64,000 nucleotides of DNA from Sphingobium limneticum (lineage in GTDB: Bacteria > Pseudomonadota > Alphaproteobacteria > Sphingomonadales > Sphingomonadaceae). Location of the stretch: the NCBI RefSeq assembly GCF_008710155.1, contig NZ_VYPZ01000011.1, forward strand, positions 62,001-126,000, written 5' to 3'. Shown here in pieces: positions 34,445 to 42,121 of the stretch; the stretch's first letter is position 1; every line of letters starts with the position of its first letter. A model generated the notes under the pieces. That model did no database searches and was not told where the DNA came from. It saw nothing but the letters and a program-made list of their open reading frames with translations. The position numbers and the translations under genes were made by a program.

Positions 34445-34489
34445 GGGATAGTCTCCATCGGGGTGGCCAGATAGGGTGGTCAGGGGATG

Positions 34490-34574
34490 ATACGCATGGA
34501 CTTGCCGTACCCCTCGACCCATGGGCATATTTTTTCGTCCGTACAGATGAGGGATAGCCGTCGCTCGCGCGTAT
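34490..34574. promoter_or_regulatory. Candidate paired extracytoplasmic-sigma promoters between copC and the cnrYXH-like operon
   Basis: In the 153-base divergent gap, both directions carry a similar two-block element. On the plus strand GGGATA (34551-34556) is followed 12 bases later by GCGTAT (34569-34574), 23 bases before the first ATG. On the minus strand GGGTAC (34507-34512) is followed 11 bases later by GCGTAT (34490-34495). The spacers are shorter than the usual 15-17 bases, so this is tentative. Confidence 0.25.
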
Positions 34575-34597
34575 GCGTGGGGAAGGATGGAGATTAG

Positions 34598-34861
34598 ATG
34601 ATGAGCGATCTGGATCAGTTGCTGGGGGCGGTGCGGGCAATGCCGACCGACGCGCGCCTGGCGGATATGGACGCGGCGGTGATGGGTGGCCTCGCCCGAC
34701 GGCGCGACCGGGCGATGGCCCGGCGCAGCCTGATGCTGGCCGGCCTTCTGGCGATCGGCATCGGCTGGGCCGGCAGCATCGTGCCCGGTGCGCCTGCACA
34801 AGCGGCGCCCCTGCCGATCGGCATGTCCGACTATGCGCCGTCCCGCCTGCTCGGCCAATGA
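34598..34861 (+). CDS. cnrY: CnrY-like membrane anti-sigma factor
   Basis: 87-aa single-pass membrane protein. The basic, Arg-rich cytosolic segment (residues about 1-42, ending ARRRDRAMARR) precedes one helix (SLMLAGLLAIGIGWAGSIV) and a short periplasmic tail. This size, topology and place ahead of a CnrX-like sensor and a sigma factor match CnrY, which holds CnrH at the membrane. ATG 34598 and 34601 are both possible; GGAG lies just upstream. Sequence identity to CnrY is not obvious, so the name rests on context. Confidence 0.6.
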   Translation: MMSDLDQLLGAVRAMPTDARLADMDAAVMGGLARRRDRAMARRSLMLAGLLAIGIGWAGSIVPGAPAQAAPLPIGMSDYAPSRLLGQ

Positions 34862-35295
34862 ACGGCCGGCGTTATATATGGGTGGCGCTGGTGGCCTTCG
34901 CTGCGGCGCTTGCCGCCGTGCTGGTCGCGCGCATCTGGCTGGCGCCGCCACCCCGCGTCGAAAGCGAGGTCCACGCCCTCCTCCATCAGCGGCTGACGCT
35001 CGACGCCGCGCAGGAACGGCGCATCCACGCACTGGAGGCCACCTTCGCCAAGCGCCGCGAAGCGCTGGAGGCGGAAATGCGTGCCGACAATGAGCGGCTG
35101 GCCACCGCGATCGAGGTTGAACATGGCTATGGTCCCAAAGTGGCCGAAGCCGTCGATCGATCGCATCATGTGATGGGTCAGCTGCAAAAGGAAACGCTCC
35201 AGCATATCTTCGCGATGCGCGGTGTATTGCGCCCCGATCAGGCGGCGCAGTTCGATGCCGCGATCGTCAAGGCGCTGACCCAGCCGGCCCGGTGA
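34858..35295 (+). CDS. cnrX: CnrX-like periplasmic metal sensor
   Basis: 145-aa membrane-anchored sensor: one N-terminal helix (residues 6-28) and an all-helical periplasmic domain. The five metal ligands of Cupriavidus CnrX (His42, His46, Glu63, His119, Met123) appear as H39, H43, E60, H116 and M120, every one offset by exactly three. Metal binding would loosen the Y-X complex and free the sigma factor. It overlaps the genes on both sides by 4 bases. Although CnrX responds to nickel and cobalt, here it precedes copper genes. Confidence 0.82.
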   Translation: MNGRRYIWVALVAFAAALAAVLVARIWLAPPPRVESEVHALLHQRLTLDAAQERRIHALEATFAKRREALEAEMRADNERLATAIEVEHGYGPKVAEAVDRSHHVMGQLQKETLQHIFAMRGVLRPDQAAQFDAAIVKALTQPAR

Positions 35296-35849
35296 CGACA
35301 GCCGATCCTGATGATCGCGCCTTGGCCACTCGCGCGCTGGCCGGGGATCAGGCCGCCTATGGGGCGCTGATGCGGCGGCATCGCGACGCCATGTTTCGGC
35401 TGGCGCGCGGGGCCATCGGCGATCCTGACGAAGCGCTCGACATCACGCAGGAAAGTTTCGTCGCCGCCTTCGCCGCGCTCGCCCGCTATGACGGATCGCG
35501 CCCGTTCCGCATCTGGATCGCGCGCATCACCCTCAACAAATGCCGCGACTGGGGGCGTCGCCGTGCCGTCCGTCGTTTCTTCGCCTTTGCCAACCCCATC
35601 GACGATGCGCTCGACATTGCGGACGCCGGTGCGACACCGGAGGAAGCGGCGCGATCCGCGCAGGAGGTCGCCCGCATCAACGCTGTCATCGCTACGCTGC
35701 CGGCCAATCTGAAGAATGTCCTGCTGCTCCGCACGATCGAGCAGATGAGCCAGGCCGAAGCCGCGCAGGTGCTGGGCATTACAGAGAAGGCGGTCGAAAC
35801 CCGCCTCTACCGCGCTCGCGCAAAACTCGCTGAAATTTTGAGGGATTGA
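35292..35849 (+). CDS. cnrH: Extracytoplasmic-function RNA polymerase sigma factor, CnrH-like
   Basis: 185-aa ECF sigma factor with GTG start 35292 overlapping the sensor stop. Region 2 (YGALMRRHRDAMFRLARGAIGDPDEALDITQESFVAAFAAL, then FRIWIARITLNKCRDW) and region 4 (LPANLKNVLLLRTIEQMSQAEAAQVLGITEKAVETRLYRAR) are intact. Y-X-H order is that of cnrYXH. Only 24 bases separate it from copA, so it is expected to transcribe its own operon including copAB, and probably copCD. Confidence 0.85.
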   Translation: MTTADPDDRALATRALAGDQAAYGALMRRHRDAMFRLARGAIGDPDEALDITQESFVAAFAALARYDGSRPFRIWIARITLNKCRDWGRRRAVRRFFAFANPIDDALDIADAGATPEEAARSAQEVARINAVIATLPANLKNVLLLRTIEQMSQAEAAQVLGITEKAVETRLYRARAKLAEILRD

Positions 35850-35873
35850 AGCCCCGCCCGCGTATGAAGGGGC

Positions 35874-37613
35874 ATGACCGATCTGTCCCTTGACCGCCGC
35901 ACCCTCTTCAAAGGCGCCGCCGCACTGACTCTGGCCGGCGCCGTCCCCGCCTGGGCACGCAGCGGCACTGCTGGCCTGCATCCCGCGCCGGGAGTCCTGT
36001 CGGGCGATCGCATCGCGCTCACCGTGGGCGACAGTCATTTCGGCACCGGCGGCCGGTCGGCCCATGCGATCACCATCAACGGCACCGTGCCCGCGCCGCT
36101 CATCCGTCTGAAGGAAGGGCAAAGGGTTCAGCTCGCCGTCACCAATAATCTGAAAGAAGACACGTCGATCCACTGGCACGGCCTGATCGTCCCCTTCCAG
36201 ATGGATGGCGTGCCCGGCGTCAGCTTCCCTGGTATCCGGCCGGGCGAAACTTTCACCTATGATTTCCCGATCCGTCAGTCGGGCACCTATTGGTATCACA
36301 GCCATTCGGGCATGCAGGAGGCGATGGGCCATTATGGCCCGATCGTCATCGATCCCGCCGGCGTCGATCCGGTGCAGTCGGACCGGGAACATGTCATCGT
36401 GCTGGCCGACTGGTCGCTGGTCCATCCGCATGTGCTGCTCAAGCGGCTGAAACAGATGGGCGGCTATCATAATTTCCAGCGTCAGACGTTGGCGGGGCTG
36501 CTGGCCGGTAAGGATCAGGGCCTCAAGGACCGGATGGACTGGGGCAAGATGCGCATGGACCCCACTGACATTTCCGATGTCACCGGCTCGACCTATAGCT
36601 TCCTCATCAACGGCCATGGCACGCCGGAAAACTGGACCGGGCTCTTTGCGCCGGGCGAGCGGGTGCGCCTGCGCATCGTGAATGCTTCGGCCATGACCAA
36701 TTTCAACATCCGCCTGCCCGGCCTGCCGATGACCGTGGTCCAGTGCGACGGCCAGCATGTTCAGCCGGTCGAGACGGACGAGTTCCAGATCGGCATCGCC
36801 GAAAGCTACGACGTCATCGTGCAGCCGACCGAAGCGAAAGCCTATGGTCTGATTGCCGAAGCCATCGACCGTTCGGGGCAGGTCCGTGCCACACTTGCGC
36901 CGCAGATCGGCATGGTGGCGCCCATCCCCGACCTGCGCGCGCGTCCGCTCCTCACCATGAAGGATATGGGGATGGACATGTCCGGCATGGACATGGGGCA
37001 GGGCGGCGTGATCGACCTCAGCCAGCCAGCGAACGACAGCATGTCCGGCCATGCCATGAAGATGCTCGATCCATCGGTGGCGCCCGACGTGCCGATGGGA
37101 CCGGGAGTCGCGACCCTATCCTCCATGCCGGCCGATCGTACCGCCGACCGGCCGACAGGGTTGGAGGATGTCGACCATCGCGTCCTCACTTACGCCGATC
37201 TGCGGTCGCTGGAACCCAACGCAGATATCCGCACGCCGACCCGTTCCCTCGACATTCACCTGACCGCCAACATGGAACGCTATATGTGGTCCTTCGATGG
37301 GGTAAAGCTGTCGGACGGTGCGGACCCGATCGCCTTCCGTCATATGGAGCGCGTGCGCATCACGCTCATCAACGACACGATGATGCCGCATCCCATCCAT
37401 ATCCATGGCCATTTCTTCCAGTTGCTGACCGGCGACGATCCGACCCATAATCCGCGCAAGCATACGGTGAATGTCCTGCCCGGCGGCAAGATCAGCTTTG
37501 ACCTCACCGCCGATGCGCTGGGCGACTGGGCGTTTCACTGTCACATGCTGATGCACATGCACGCCGGGATGATGCGCGTCGTCACGGTGCGTCATGAGGA
37601 GGACGCGGCATGA
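35874..37613 (+). CDS. copA: Multicopper oxidase CopA
   Basis: 579-aa periplasmic copper oxidase with a Tat signal (DRRTLFKGAAALTLAGAVPAWA). All four copper motifs are present: HWHG (residues 100-103), WYHSHSG, HPIHIHGHFF and HCHMLMHMHAGM, giving the T1/T2/T3 sites. A Met-rich segment (MKDMGMDMSGMDMGQGG) is typical of CopA and binds Cu(I). It would detoxify Cu(I) by oxidation. Co-operonic with the sigma module upstream and copB downstream (4-base overlap). Confidence 0.95.
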   Translation: MTDLSLDRRTLFKGAAALTLAGAVPAWARSGTAGLHPAPGVLSGDRIALTVGDSHFGTGGRSAHAITINGTVPAPLIRLKEGQRVQLAVTNNLKEDTSIHWHGLIVPFQMDGVPGVSFPGIRPGETFTYDFPIRQSGTYWYHSHSGMQEAMGHYGPIVIDPAGVDPVQSDREHVIVLADWSLVHPHVLLKRLKQMGGYHNFQRQTLAGLLAGKDQGLKDRMDWGKMRMDPTDISDVTGSTYSFLINGHGTPENWTGLFAPGERVRLRIVNASAMTNFNIRLPGLPMTVVQCDGQHVQPVETDEFQIGIAESYDVIVQPTEAKAYGLIAEAIDRSGQVRATLAPQIGMVAPIPDLRARPLLTMKDMGMDMSGMDMGQGGVIDLSQPANDSMSGHAMKMLDPSVAPDVPMGPGVATLSSMPADRTADRPTGLEDVDHRVLTYADLRSLEPNADIRTPTRSLDIHLTANMERYMWSFDGVKLSDGADPIAFRHMERVRITLINDTMMPHPIHIHGHFFQLLTGDDPTHNPRKHTVNVLPGGKISFDLTADALGDWAFHCHMLMHMHAGMMRVVTVRHEEDAA

Positions 37614-38533
37614 AGCGCCTGATCACCTCCGCCGTACTGCTGCTGGCCGGCACCGCCATGCCTGCTTTGGCACAGGACCACAGCCAGATGGACCATAGCG
37701 CGCACCAGATGCCGCCAGGGCAGGAGGATGCGGCGTCGGATCAACCCGCCGATCCCCATGCCGGTCACGCCATGCCCGCATCGGATGATGGCGTGCCCAG
37801 GGGCGTCGCCCCGCCAGTCCCCACCGATCATGCCGCCGAAGCTCTTTACGACCCTGCCGTCATGGCCCGCGCCCGCGCCGCCATGCTCAAGGAAAGCGGC
37901 GGCATGACCTTTTCGCAGCTCATGATCGACCGGCTGGAATATCGCGCGCAAAAGGGCGGCGACGGCTATCATTGGGAGGGCGAAGGCTGGATCGGCGGCG
38001 ACATCAATCGCCTCGCCATCAAGTCGGAAGGGGAGGGCGACGTGCGCGGCGCGCTCGAAAACGCGGAACTCCAGGCGCTCTACAGCCGCGCGATCGATCC
38101 CTGGTGGAACATCGTCGGCGGCGTGCGGCATGATTTCCGGCCGCAGCCCCAGCGCACCTATGCCACCGTCGGCATAGAGGGCCTCGCCCCCTATTGGTTC
38201 GAGGTGGAGGCGCAAGCCTTCCTGTCGAACAAGGGTGACGTTCATGTCCGCGCCGAGGGTAGCTATGACCAGCGCATCACGCAGCGCCTGGTGCTGCAAC
38301 CCGCCGCCGAAGTGAATATCGCGGCGCAGGACGTGCCGGAGCTGGGCATCGGATCGGGTCTGTCCAACATCGAACTGGGTTTGCGCTTGCGTTATGAATT
38401 CGCCCGCGAATTTGCACCCTATATTGGCGTAAACTGGGAACGTAGCTTCGGCGGCACCGCGCGCTACGCCCGCGCGGCGGGAGAGCGGGCATCGGCCACA
38501 AGCCTGGTGATGGGCATCCGCTTCTGGTTCTGA
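37610..38533 (+). CDS. copB: Outer-membrane copper resistance protein CopB
   Basis: 307-aa protein with a signal peptide (MKRLITSAVLLLAGTAMPALA-Q), a His/Met-rich linker (DHSQMDHSAHQM, DPHAGHAM) and a C-terminal beta-barrel ending in Phe (SLVMGIRFWF). This is the CopB/PcoB pattern. It probably sequesters or exports copper at the outer membrane in partnership with CopA. It is the last gene of the operon. A REP-type palindrome begins 58 bases after its stop. Confidence 0.93.
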   Translation: MKRLITSAVLLLAGTAMPALAQDHSQMDHSAHQMPPGQEDAASDQPADPHAGHAMPASDDGVPRGVAPPVPTDHAAEALYDPAVMARARAAMLKESGGMTFSQLMIDRLEYRAQKGGDGYHWEGEGWIGGDINRLAIKSEGEGDVRGALENAELQALYSRAIDPWWNIVGGVRHDFRPQPQRTYATVGIEGLAPYWFEVEAQAFLSNKGDVHVRAEGSYDQRITQRLVLQPAAEVNIAAQDVPELGIGSGLSNIELGLRLRYEFAREFAPYIGVNWERSFGGTARYARAAGERASATSLVMGIRFWF

Positions 38534-38590
38534 TGTTTTCCGCACGGCCGGATTAGGACGGATCAGACTCATCCCGTGCCTGATAAATGT

Positions 38591-38652
38591 TCCCCGGCAC
38601 AGGCCGGGGTCCAGTCCCATGTTCCGAACTGGACCCCGGCCTGCGCCGGGGA
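38591..38652. repeat. REP-like inverted pair, copy 1
   Basis: Arms 38591-38615 and 38628-38652 are 25 nt with one mismatch (a G-T pair) around a 12-nt loop. Each arm holds its own small palindrome of the form CCCCGGC-N4-GCCGGGG. It sits between convergent copB and the M20 amidohydrolase. It is nearly identical to the element at 39855-39918. Confidence 0.85.
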
Positions 38653-38660
38653 CATCGTGG

Positions 38661-39806
38661 TCAGCCCAGATGTCGCTCCGCCAGTGCGACGTGCAGCTTG
38701 ATGCCGAGCGCCAGCACATCGTCGTTGAAGTCATAATGCGGGTTATGCAGCGGCACCGACCCTTCCGGCTTCGCCTGCCCCAGCCAGATATAGGCGCCCT
38801 TGCAGGCTTGCAGCATGAAGGCGAAATCTTCCGACGTGAAGGCCGGGTCGGGCGCCAGTTGTGCTTCGCCCACAGTCGCGGCGGCATCCAGCGCTTCCTG
38901 CGCCGCTTCCGCATCGTTGATCGTCGCGGGATAATAGCGCGTATAATCGACGCGCGCGGTCAACTCTCCGGCCAGCGCCACGCCTGCCGCAATCTGCCGG
39001 ATCGACTCCTCGATCCGGTCCTGCACCTTGGGATCGAAGGTGCGCACCGTGCCCGAAATCGTCACCAGTTCCGGGATCACATTATGCGTATGTCCGCCAT
39101 GAATCTGGGTTATGGACAGCACGGCCGACGATGTCGGCGCGATCCGGCGCGACACGATGGCGTTCAATTGCTGCACCAATGATGCTGCAGCAACTATGGC
39201 GTCGGGCGTATCCTGCGGGATCGCGGCATGTCCCCCGCGGCCCTCTAATTTGATCTCGAACTTGTCGGCCGCGCCCATGATCGGGCCGGGGCGCGTCGCG
39301 ATCGTGCCGGCGGGCAGATCGGGCCAATTGTGCAGCCCGAACACACGGTCGCAGGGAAAACGCTCGAACAGGCCTTCCTTCACCATTTCCCGCGCGCCGC
39401 CCTGGCCTTCTTCGGCGGGCTGGAAGAAGAAGTTGATCGTCCCGTCGAAATTGCGGCTGCGCGTCAAATGCTGCGCAGCACCGAGAAGCATCGCGACATG
39501 GCCATCATGGCCGCAGCCATGGAAAGTGCCGGGCGTCGTGCTGGCATAAGGCAGGTTGGTCTGCTCATGGATGGGCAGCGCGTCCATGTCGGCGCGCAGC
39601 CCGATGCTGCGCGAAGATGTGCCGTTGCGCAGCACGCCGACCACGCCGGTCCTGCCGATCCCCTCATGCACCTCCAGCCCCAGCGCGCGTAGTTGCTCGG
39701 CGATCCTTCCTGCGGTGCGATGCTCGCAAAAGCCGAGTTCGGGATGGGCATGGATGTCGCGGCGGAACGCGACGAGCGGTTCGATCAGGTCGGATATGTC
39801 GGTCAT
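38661..39806 (-). CDS. M20-family amidohydrolase (hippurate hydrolase/N-acyl-amino-acid deacylase type)
   Basis: 381-aa zinc hydrolase that removes acyl groups from amino acids. Metal-binding and catalytic elements: GLRADMDALPI, GCGHDGHVAMLLGAA, FQPAEEGQGGAREM and the distal HNPHYDFNDD; the dimerisation lid lies between. Length is typical. It shares strand with the lrp-aminotransferase pair upstream, so it may supply free amino acids to that route. It is bracketed by two copies of the same REP palindrome. Confidence 0.9.
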   Translation of the reverse strand: MTDISDLIEPLVAFRRDIHAHPELGFCEHRTAGRIAEQLRALGLEVHEGIGRTGVVGVLRNGTSSRSIGLRADMDALPIHEQTNLPYASTTPGTFHGCGHDGHVAMLLGAAQHLTRSRNFDGTINFFFQPAEEGQGGAREMVKEGLFERFPCDRVFGLHNWPDLPAGTIATRPGPIMGAADKFEIKLEGRGGHAAIPQDTPDAIVAAASLVQQLNAIVSRRIAPTSSAVLSITQIHGGHTHNVIPELVTISGTVRTFDPKVQDRIEESIRQIAAGVALAGELTARVDYTRYYPATINDAEAAQEALDAAATVGEAQLAPDPAFTSEDFAFMLQACKGAYIWLGQAKPEGSVPLHNPHYDFNDDVLALGIKLHVALAERHLG

Positions 39807-39854
39807 GATGTAAAGCTAGCCCCAATCGGTTGATGCTGTCTCACCAAAATCTGT

Positions 39855-39918
39855 TTCCCCGGCGAAGGCCGGGGTCCAGTCCGACCGTATCAACTGGACC
39901 CCGGCCTTCGCCGGGGAA
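39855..39918. repeat. REP-like inverted pair, copy 2
   Basis: Arms 39855-39880 and 39893-39918 are perfectly complementary over 26 nt with a 12-nt loop. The arms match copy 1 except at a few positions; the loop differs. It lies in the 138-base gap between lrp and the M20 gene, where it may act as a transcript-end stabiliser or attenuator. Confidence 0.88.
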
Positions 39919-39944
39919 CGCATCATTTAGATGCCAGCCAAACC

Positions 39945-40439
39945 TTATCTCTGTTCCCCGAACAGATGCTGGATCGGGTAATGATGCTTGATGAAGGGCG
40001 ATTTGATCACGACATAGCTGAAATATTTCTCGATGCCGTAGTCGCTCTCCAGCATGCCTTCGATGATCGACTGATAATGGGCCACGCCGCGCGTTACGAA
40101 TTTCAGCAGATAGTCGTAGCCACCACTGACAAGGTGACATTCAACGATCTCGTCCAGCTTGCGGATGCGCGTCTCGAACCGGGAAAAGTCGCCGGCGCGA
40201 TGTTCGGTCAGCGTCACTTCGGTAAAGACGGTCAGATATTCGCCCAGCTTGTGCAGGTTGATGTGCGCACCATAGCCGGTGATGTAGCCAGCCTTTTCCA
40301 GCCGCTTCACCCGCGTCAGGCAGGGGCTGGGCGACAGGCCGACCGCGTCGGCCAATTCGACATTGGTGATGCGGCCTGATTGCTGAAGTTGCGTCAGGAT
40401 CTTGAGGTCGATCCTGTCCAGTCTGGGTCCGCCCAACAT
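39945..40439 (-). CDS. Lrp/AsnC-family transcriptional regulator
   Basis: 164-aa regulator. The N-terminal winged helix (LDRIDLKILTQLQQSGRITNVELADAVGLSPSPCLTRVKRLEKAGYI) and C-terminal RAM ligand-binding domain (ECHLVSGGYDYLLKFVTRGVAHYQSII) are complete. It starts 19 bases after the class III aminotransferase stop on the same strand, so it is in that operon. It probably responds to the amino acid the enzyme uses. A 15-bp palindrome resembling the Lrp consensus lies upstream of the operon at 41958-41972. Confidence 0.92.
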   Translation of the reverse strand: MLGGPRLDRIDLKILTQLQQSGRITNVELADAVGLSPSPCLTRVKRLEKAGYITGYGAHINLHKLGEYLTVFTEVTLTEHRAGDFSRFETRIRKLDEIVECHLVSGGYDYLLKFVTRGVAHYQSIIEGMLESDYGIEKYFSYVVIKSPFIKHHYPIQHLFGEQR

Positions 40440-40458
40440 CTGCCTTGCTCCCCGTCTC

Positions 40459-41862
40459 TTATCTCACCGCCGCACGAATATCGGCTTCTTCGAGCAGATC
40501 GTCCAGCGTCTTGGCGATGCGCGCGAATATCTCGTCCATCTCCGCGTCCGACGCGCACAGCGCCGGGGCCAGGCCGATGATATTGTCGGCAAAGGCGCGG
40601 AAAATGACGCCATTATCATAGGCTTTGGCGAACAACCGATCGGCCAGTTTCAGGGCGGGATCGAACCGCGCCTTGCTGCCCTTGTCCGTGACCAGCTCGA
40701 TCGCGCCCAGCAAGCCGCGCCCGCGCGTGTCGCCAACCATGGGATGATCCATCAGGCCCGCCATGCCGGCGTCGAAGCGCGCGGCGACCTTTTGCCCGTT
40801 TGCCAATATCCCGCCCTCGGTATAGAGGCGCAGCACTTCCAGCCCCACGGCTGCGCTGACCGGATGGCCCGAATAGGTCGCGCCATGGCCGATCACCACT
40901 TCGGGCGCCGCGCCGTTGGCGATTCCCTGATAGATATGGTCTGACATCAGCACCGCGCCCATCGGCACATAGCCCGCAGTCAGGCCCTTGGCGACGGTCA
41001 TCAGGTCGGGCGTCACATCCTCCGCTTCGCAAGCGAACATGGGACCGGTACGACCAAAGGCGGTGATGACCTCATCGGCGACCAGCAAGATGTCCAGTTC
41101 GTCGCAGGCCTGGCGCATCGCCTTCAGCCAGCCGACCGGCGGCACGATCACGCCGCCCGATCCCTGGATCGGCTCGCAGAAGAAGGCGGCGACATTGTCT
41201 GCGCCCAGCTCCGCCACCTTGTCCTTCAATTGCTGCACCGACCGGGCGATGATCGCTGCGTCGTCGCCCTCCAGATCGCTGCGATAGGGATAAGGCGACG
41301 CTATGTGATGCTGCCAGCGCAGCGGAAGGTCGAAACCGCGATGGAAATTCGCGAGCGCCGTCAGACCCGCACCGGTCGTGCTCGACCCGTGATAGCCGCG
41401 CTCCAATGCGATGCACTGCTTCTTTTCCGGTTTGCCGATCGCGTTGAAATAATGAGTGATGTAGCGGATGGCGCTGTCCACCGCGTCCGATCCGCCCAGC
41501 GTGAAATAGACATGATCAAGCCCTTCAGGGCTCAGGTCGACCAGCTTTTGCGCCAGCCGCACTGCCGGCTCGCTGCCGAAATGAAAATAGCCGGTGGCAT
41601 AGGGCAGGCGGCGCATCTGCTCGGCCGCGACCTCGGCGATGCTGTCCTGGCCATAGCCGACATTGACGCACCACAGGCCGGCAAAGGCGTCCAGCAGTTC
41701 CTTGCCGTCCATGTCCTTCAGCCACATGCCCTTGCCGCTTTCCAGCAGCAGCGCGCCATGCGCCTCATGCCCGCGGAAGGAAGTGACGGGGTGGATCAGG
41801 TGGTCGCGGTCGATGTCCAGCAGGGAACGGTTGGATTGCAGCGTCATCAGGGGGCTCGCCAT
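40459..41862 (-). CDS. Class III PLP-dependent aminotransferase
   Basis: About 467-aa omega-aminotransferase. The cofactor region shows the conserved ADEVITAFGRTG (Asp for the pyridine nitrogen) and TVAKGLTAGYVPMGAV, with the Schiff-base Lys. It resembles the beta-alanine/GABA/putrescine:pyruvate subgroup. ATG 41862 or 41847 could start it; neither has a strong ribosome site. Nearby succinate-semialdehyde-type dehydrogenase suits an omega-amino acid substrate such as GABA, but the amino donor is inferred. Confidence 0.9.
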   Translation of the reverse strand: MASPLMTLQSNRSLLDIDRDHLIHPVTSFRGHEAHGALLLESGKGMWLKDMDGKELLDAFAGLWCVNVGYGQDSIAEVAAEQMRRLPYATGYFHFGSEPAVRLAQKLVDLSPEGLDHVYFTLGGSDAVDSAIRYITHYFNAIGKPEKKQCIALERGYHGSSTTGAGLTALANFHRGFDLPLRWQHHIASPYPYRSDLEGDDAAIIARSVQQLKDKVAELGADNVAAFFCEPIQGSGGVIVPPVGWLKAMRQACDELDILLVADEVITAFGRTGPMFACEAEDVTPDLMTVAKGLTAGYVPMGAVLMSDHIYQGIANGAAPEVVIGHGATYSGHPVSAAVGLEVLRLYTEGGILANGQKVAARFDAGMAGLMDHPMVGDTRGRGLLGAIELVTDKGSKARFDPALKLADRLFAKAYDNGVIFRAFADNIIGLAPALCASDAEMDEIFARIAKTLDDLLEEADIRAAVR

Positions 41863-41957
41863 TGTGGTTCTGAACGCCAGCCTATCTGCATGCCGCAGTT
41901 GCAAAGCCTGATATGCGGCGATTGGCGACCCTGTCATTACATAATGGCGAAGGCGGA

Positions 41958-41972
41958 CGGCATAATATGCCG
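41958..41972. promoter_or_regulatory. Lrp-like operator upstream of the aminotransferase-lrp operon
   Basis: CGGCATAATATGCCG is a 15-bp palindrome with an AT-rich centre. It agrees with the E. coli Lrp consensus at 12 of 15 positions and lies 96 bases upstream of ATG 41862. A second symmetric word, CATTACATAATG, lies at 41935-41946. The product of the last gene in this operon is an Lrp-type regulator, so autoregulation is likely. Confidence 0.5.
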
Positions 41973-42005
41973 CTGTCCTACTAAGAGACTTTTTGGTAGA
42001 TGAAG

Positions 42006-42033
42006 AGAGGGCCGCCCTCATGGGACGGCCCTC
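42006..42033 (-). terminator. Hairpin after the tartrate dehydrogenase-like gene
   Basis: GAGGGCCG and CGGCCCTC form an 8-bp stem around CCCTCATGGGA in this interval, about 90 bases beyond the minus-strand stop at 42122. It may terminate the GNAT-gabD-dehydrogenase operon. Confidence 0.5.
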
Positions 42034-42121
42034 CAATAGGCTTTTCGATAGGATCGGGCTAACGCAACATTATGTCCGATCCAGCGGGAAATGTGCGAAG
42101 TTAAGCGCGGTATTTCCTACT

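Noticed and set aside
35238-37052. 604-residue open frame opposite the sigma factor and copA
   Set aside because: It spans two real genes on the other strand and has no domain signature.
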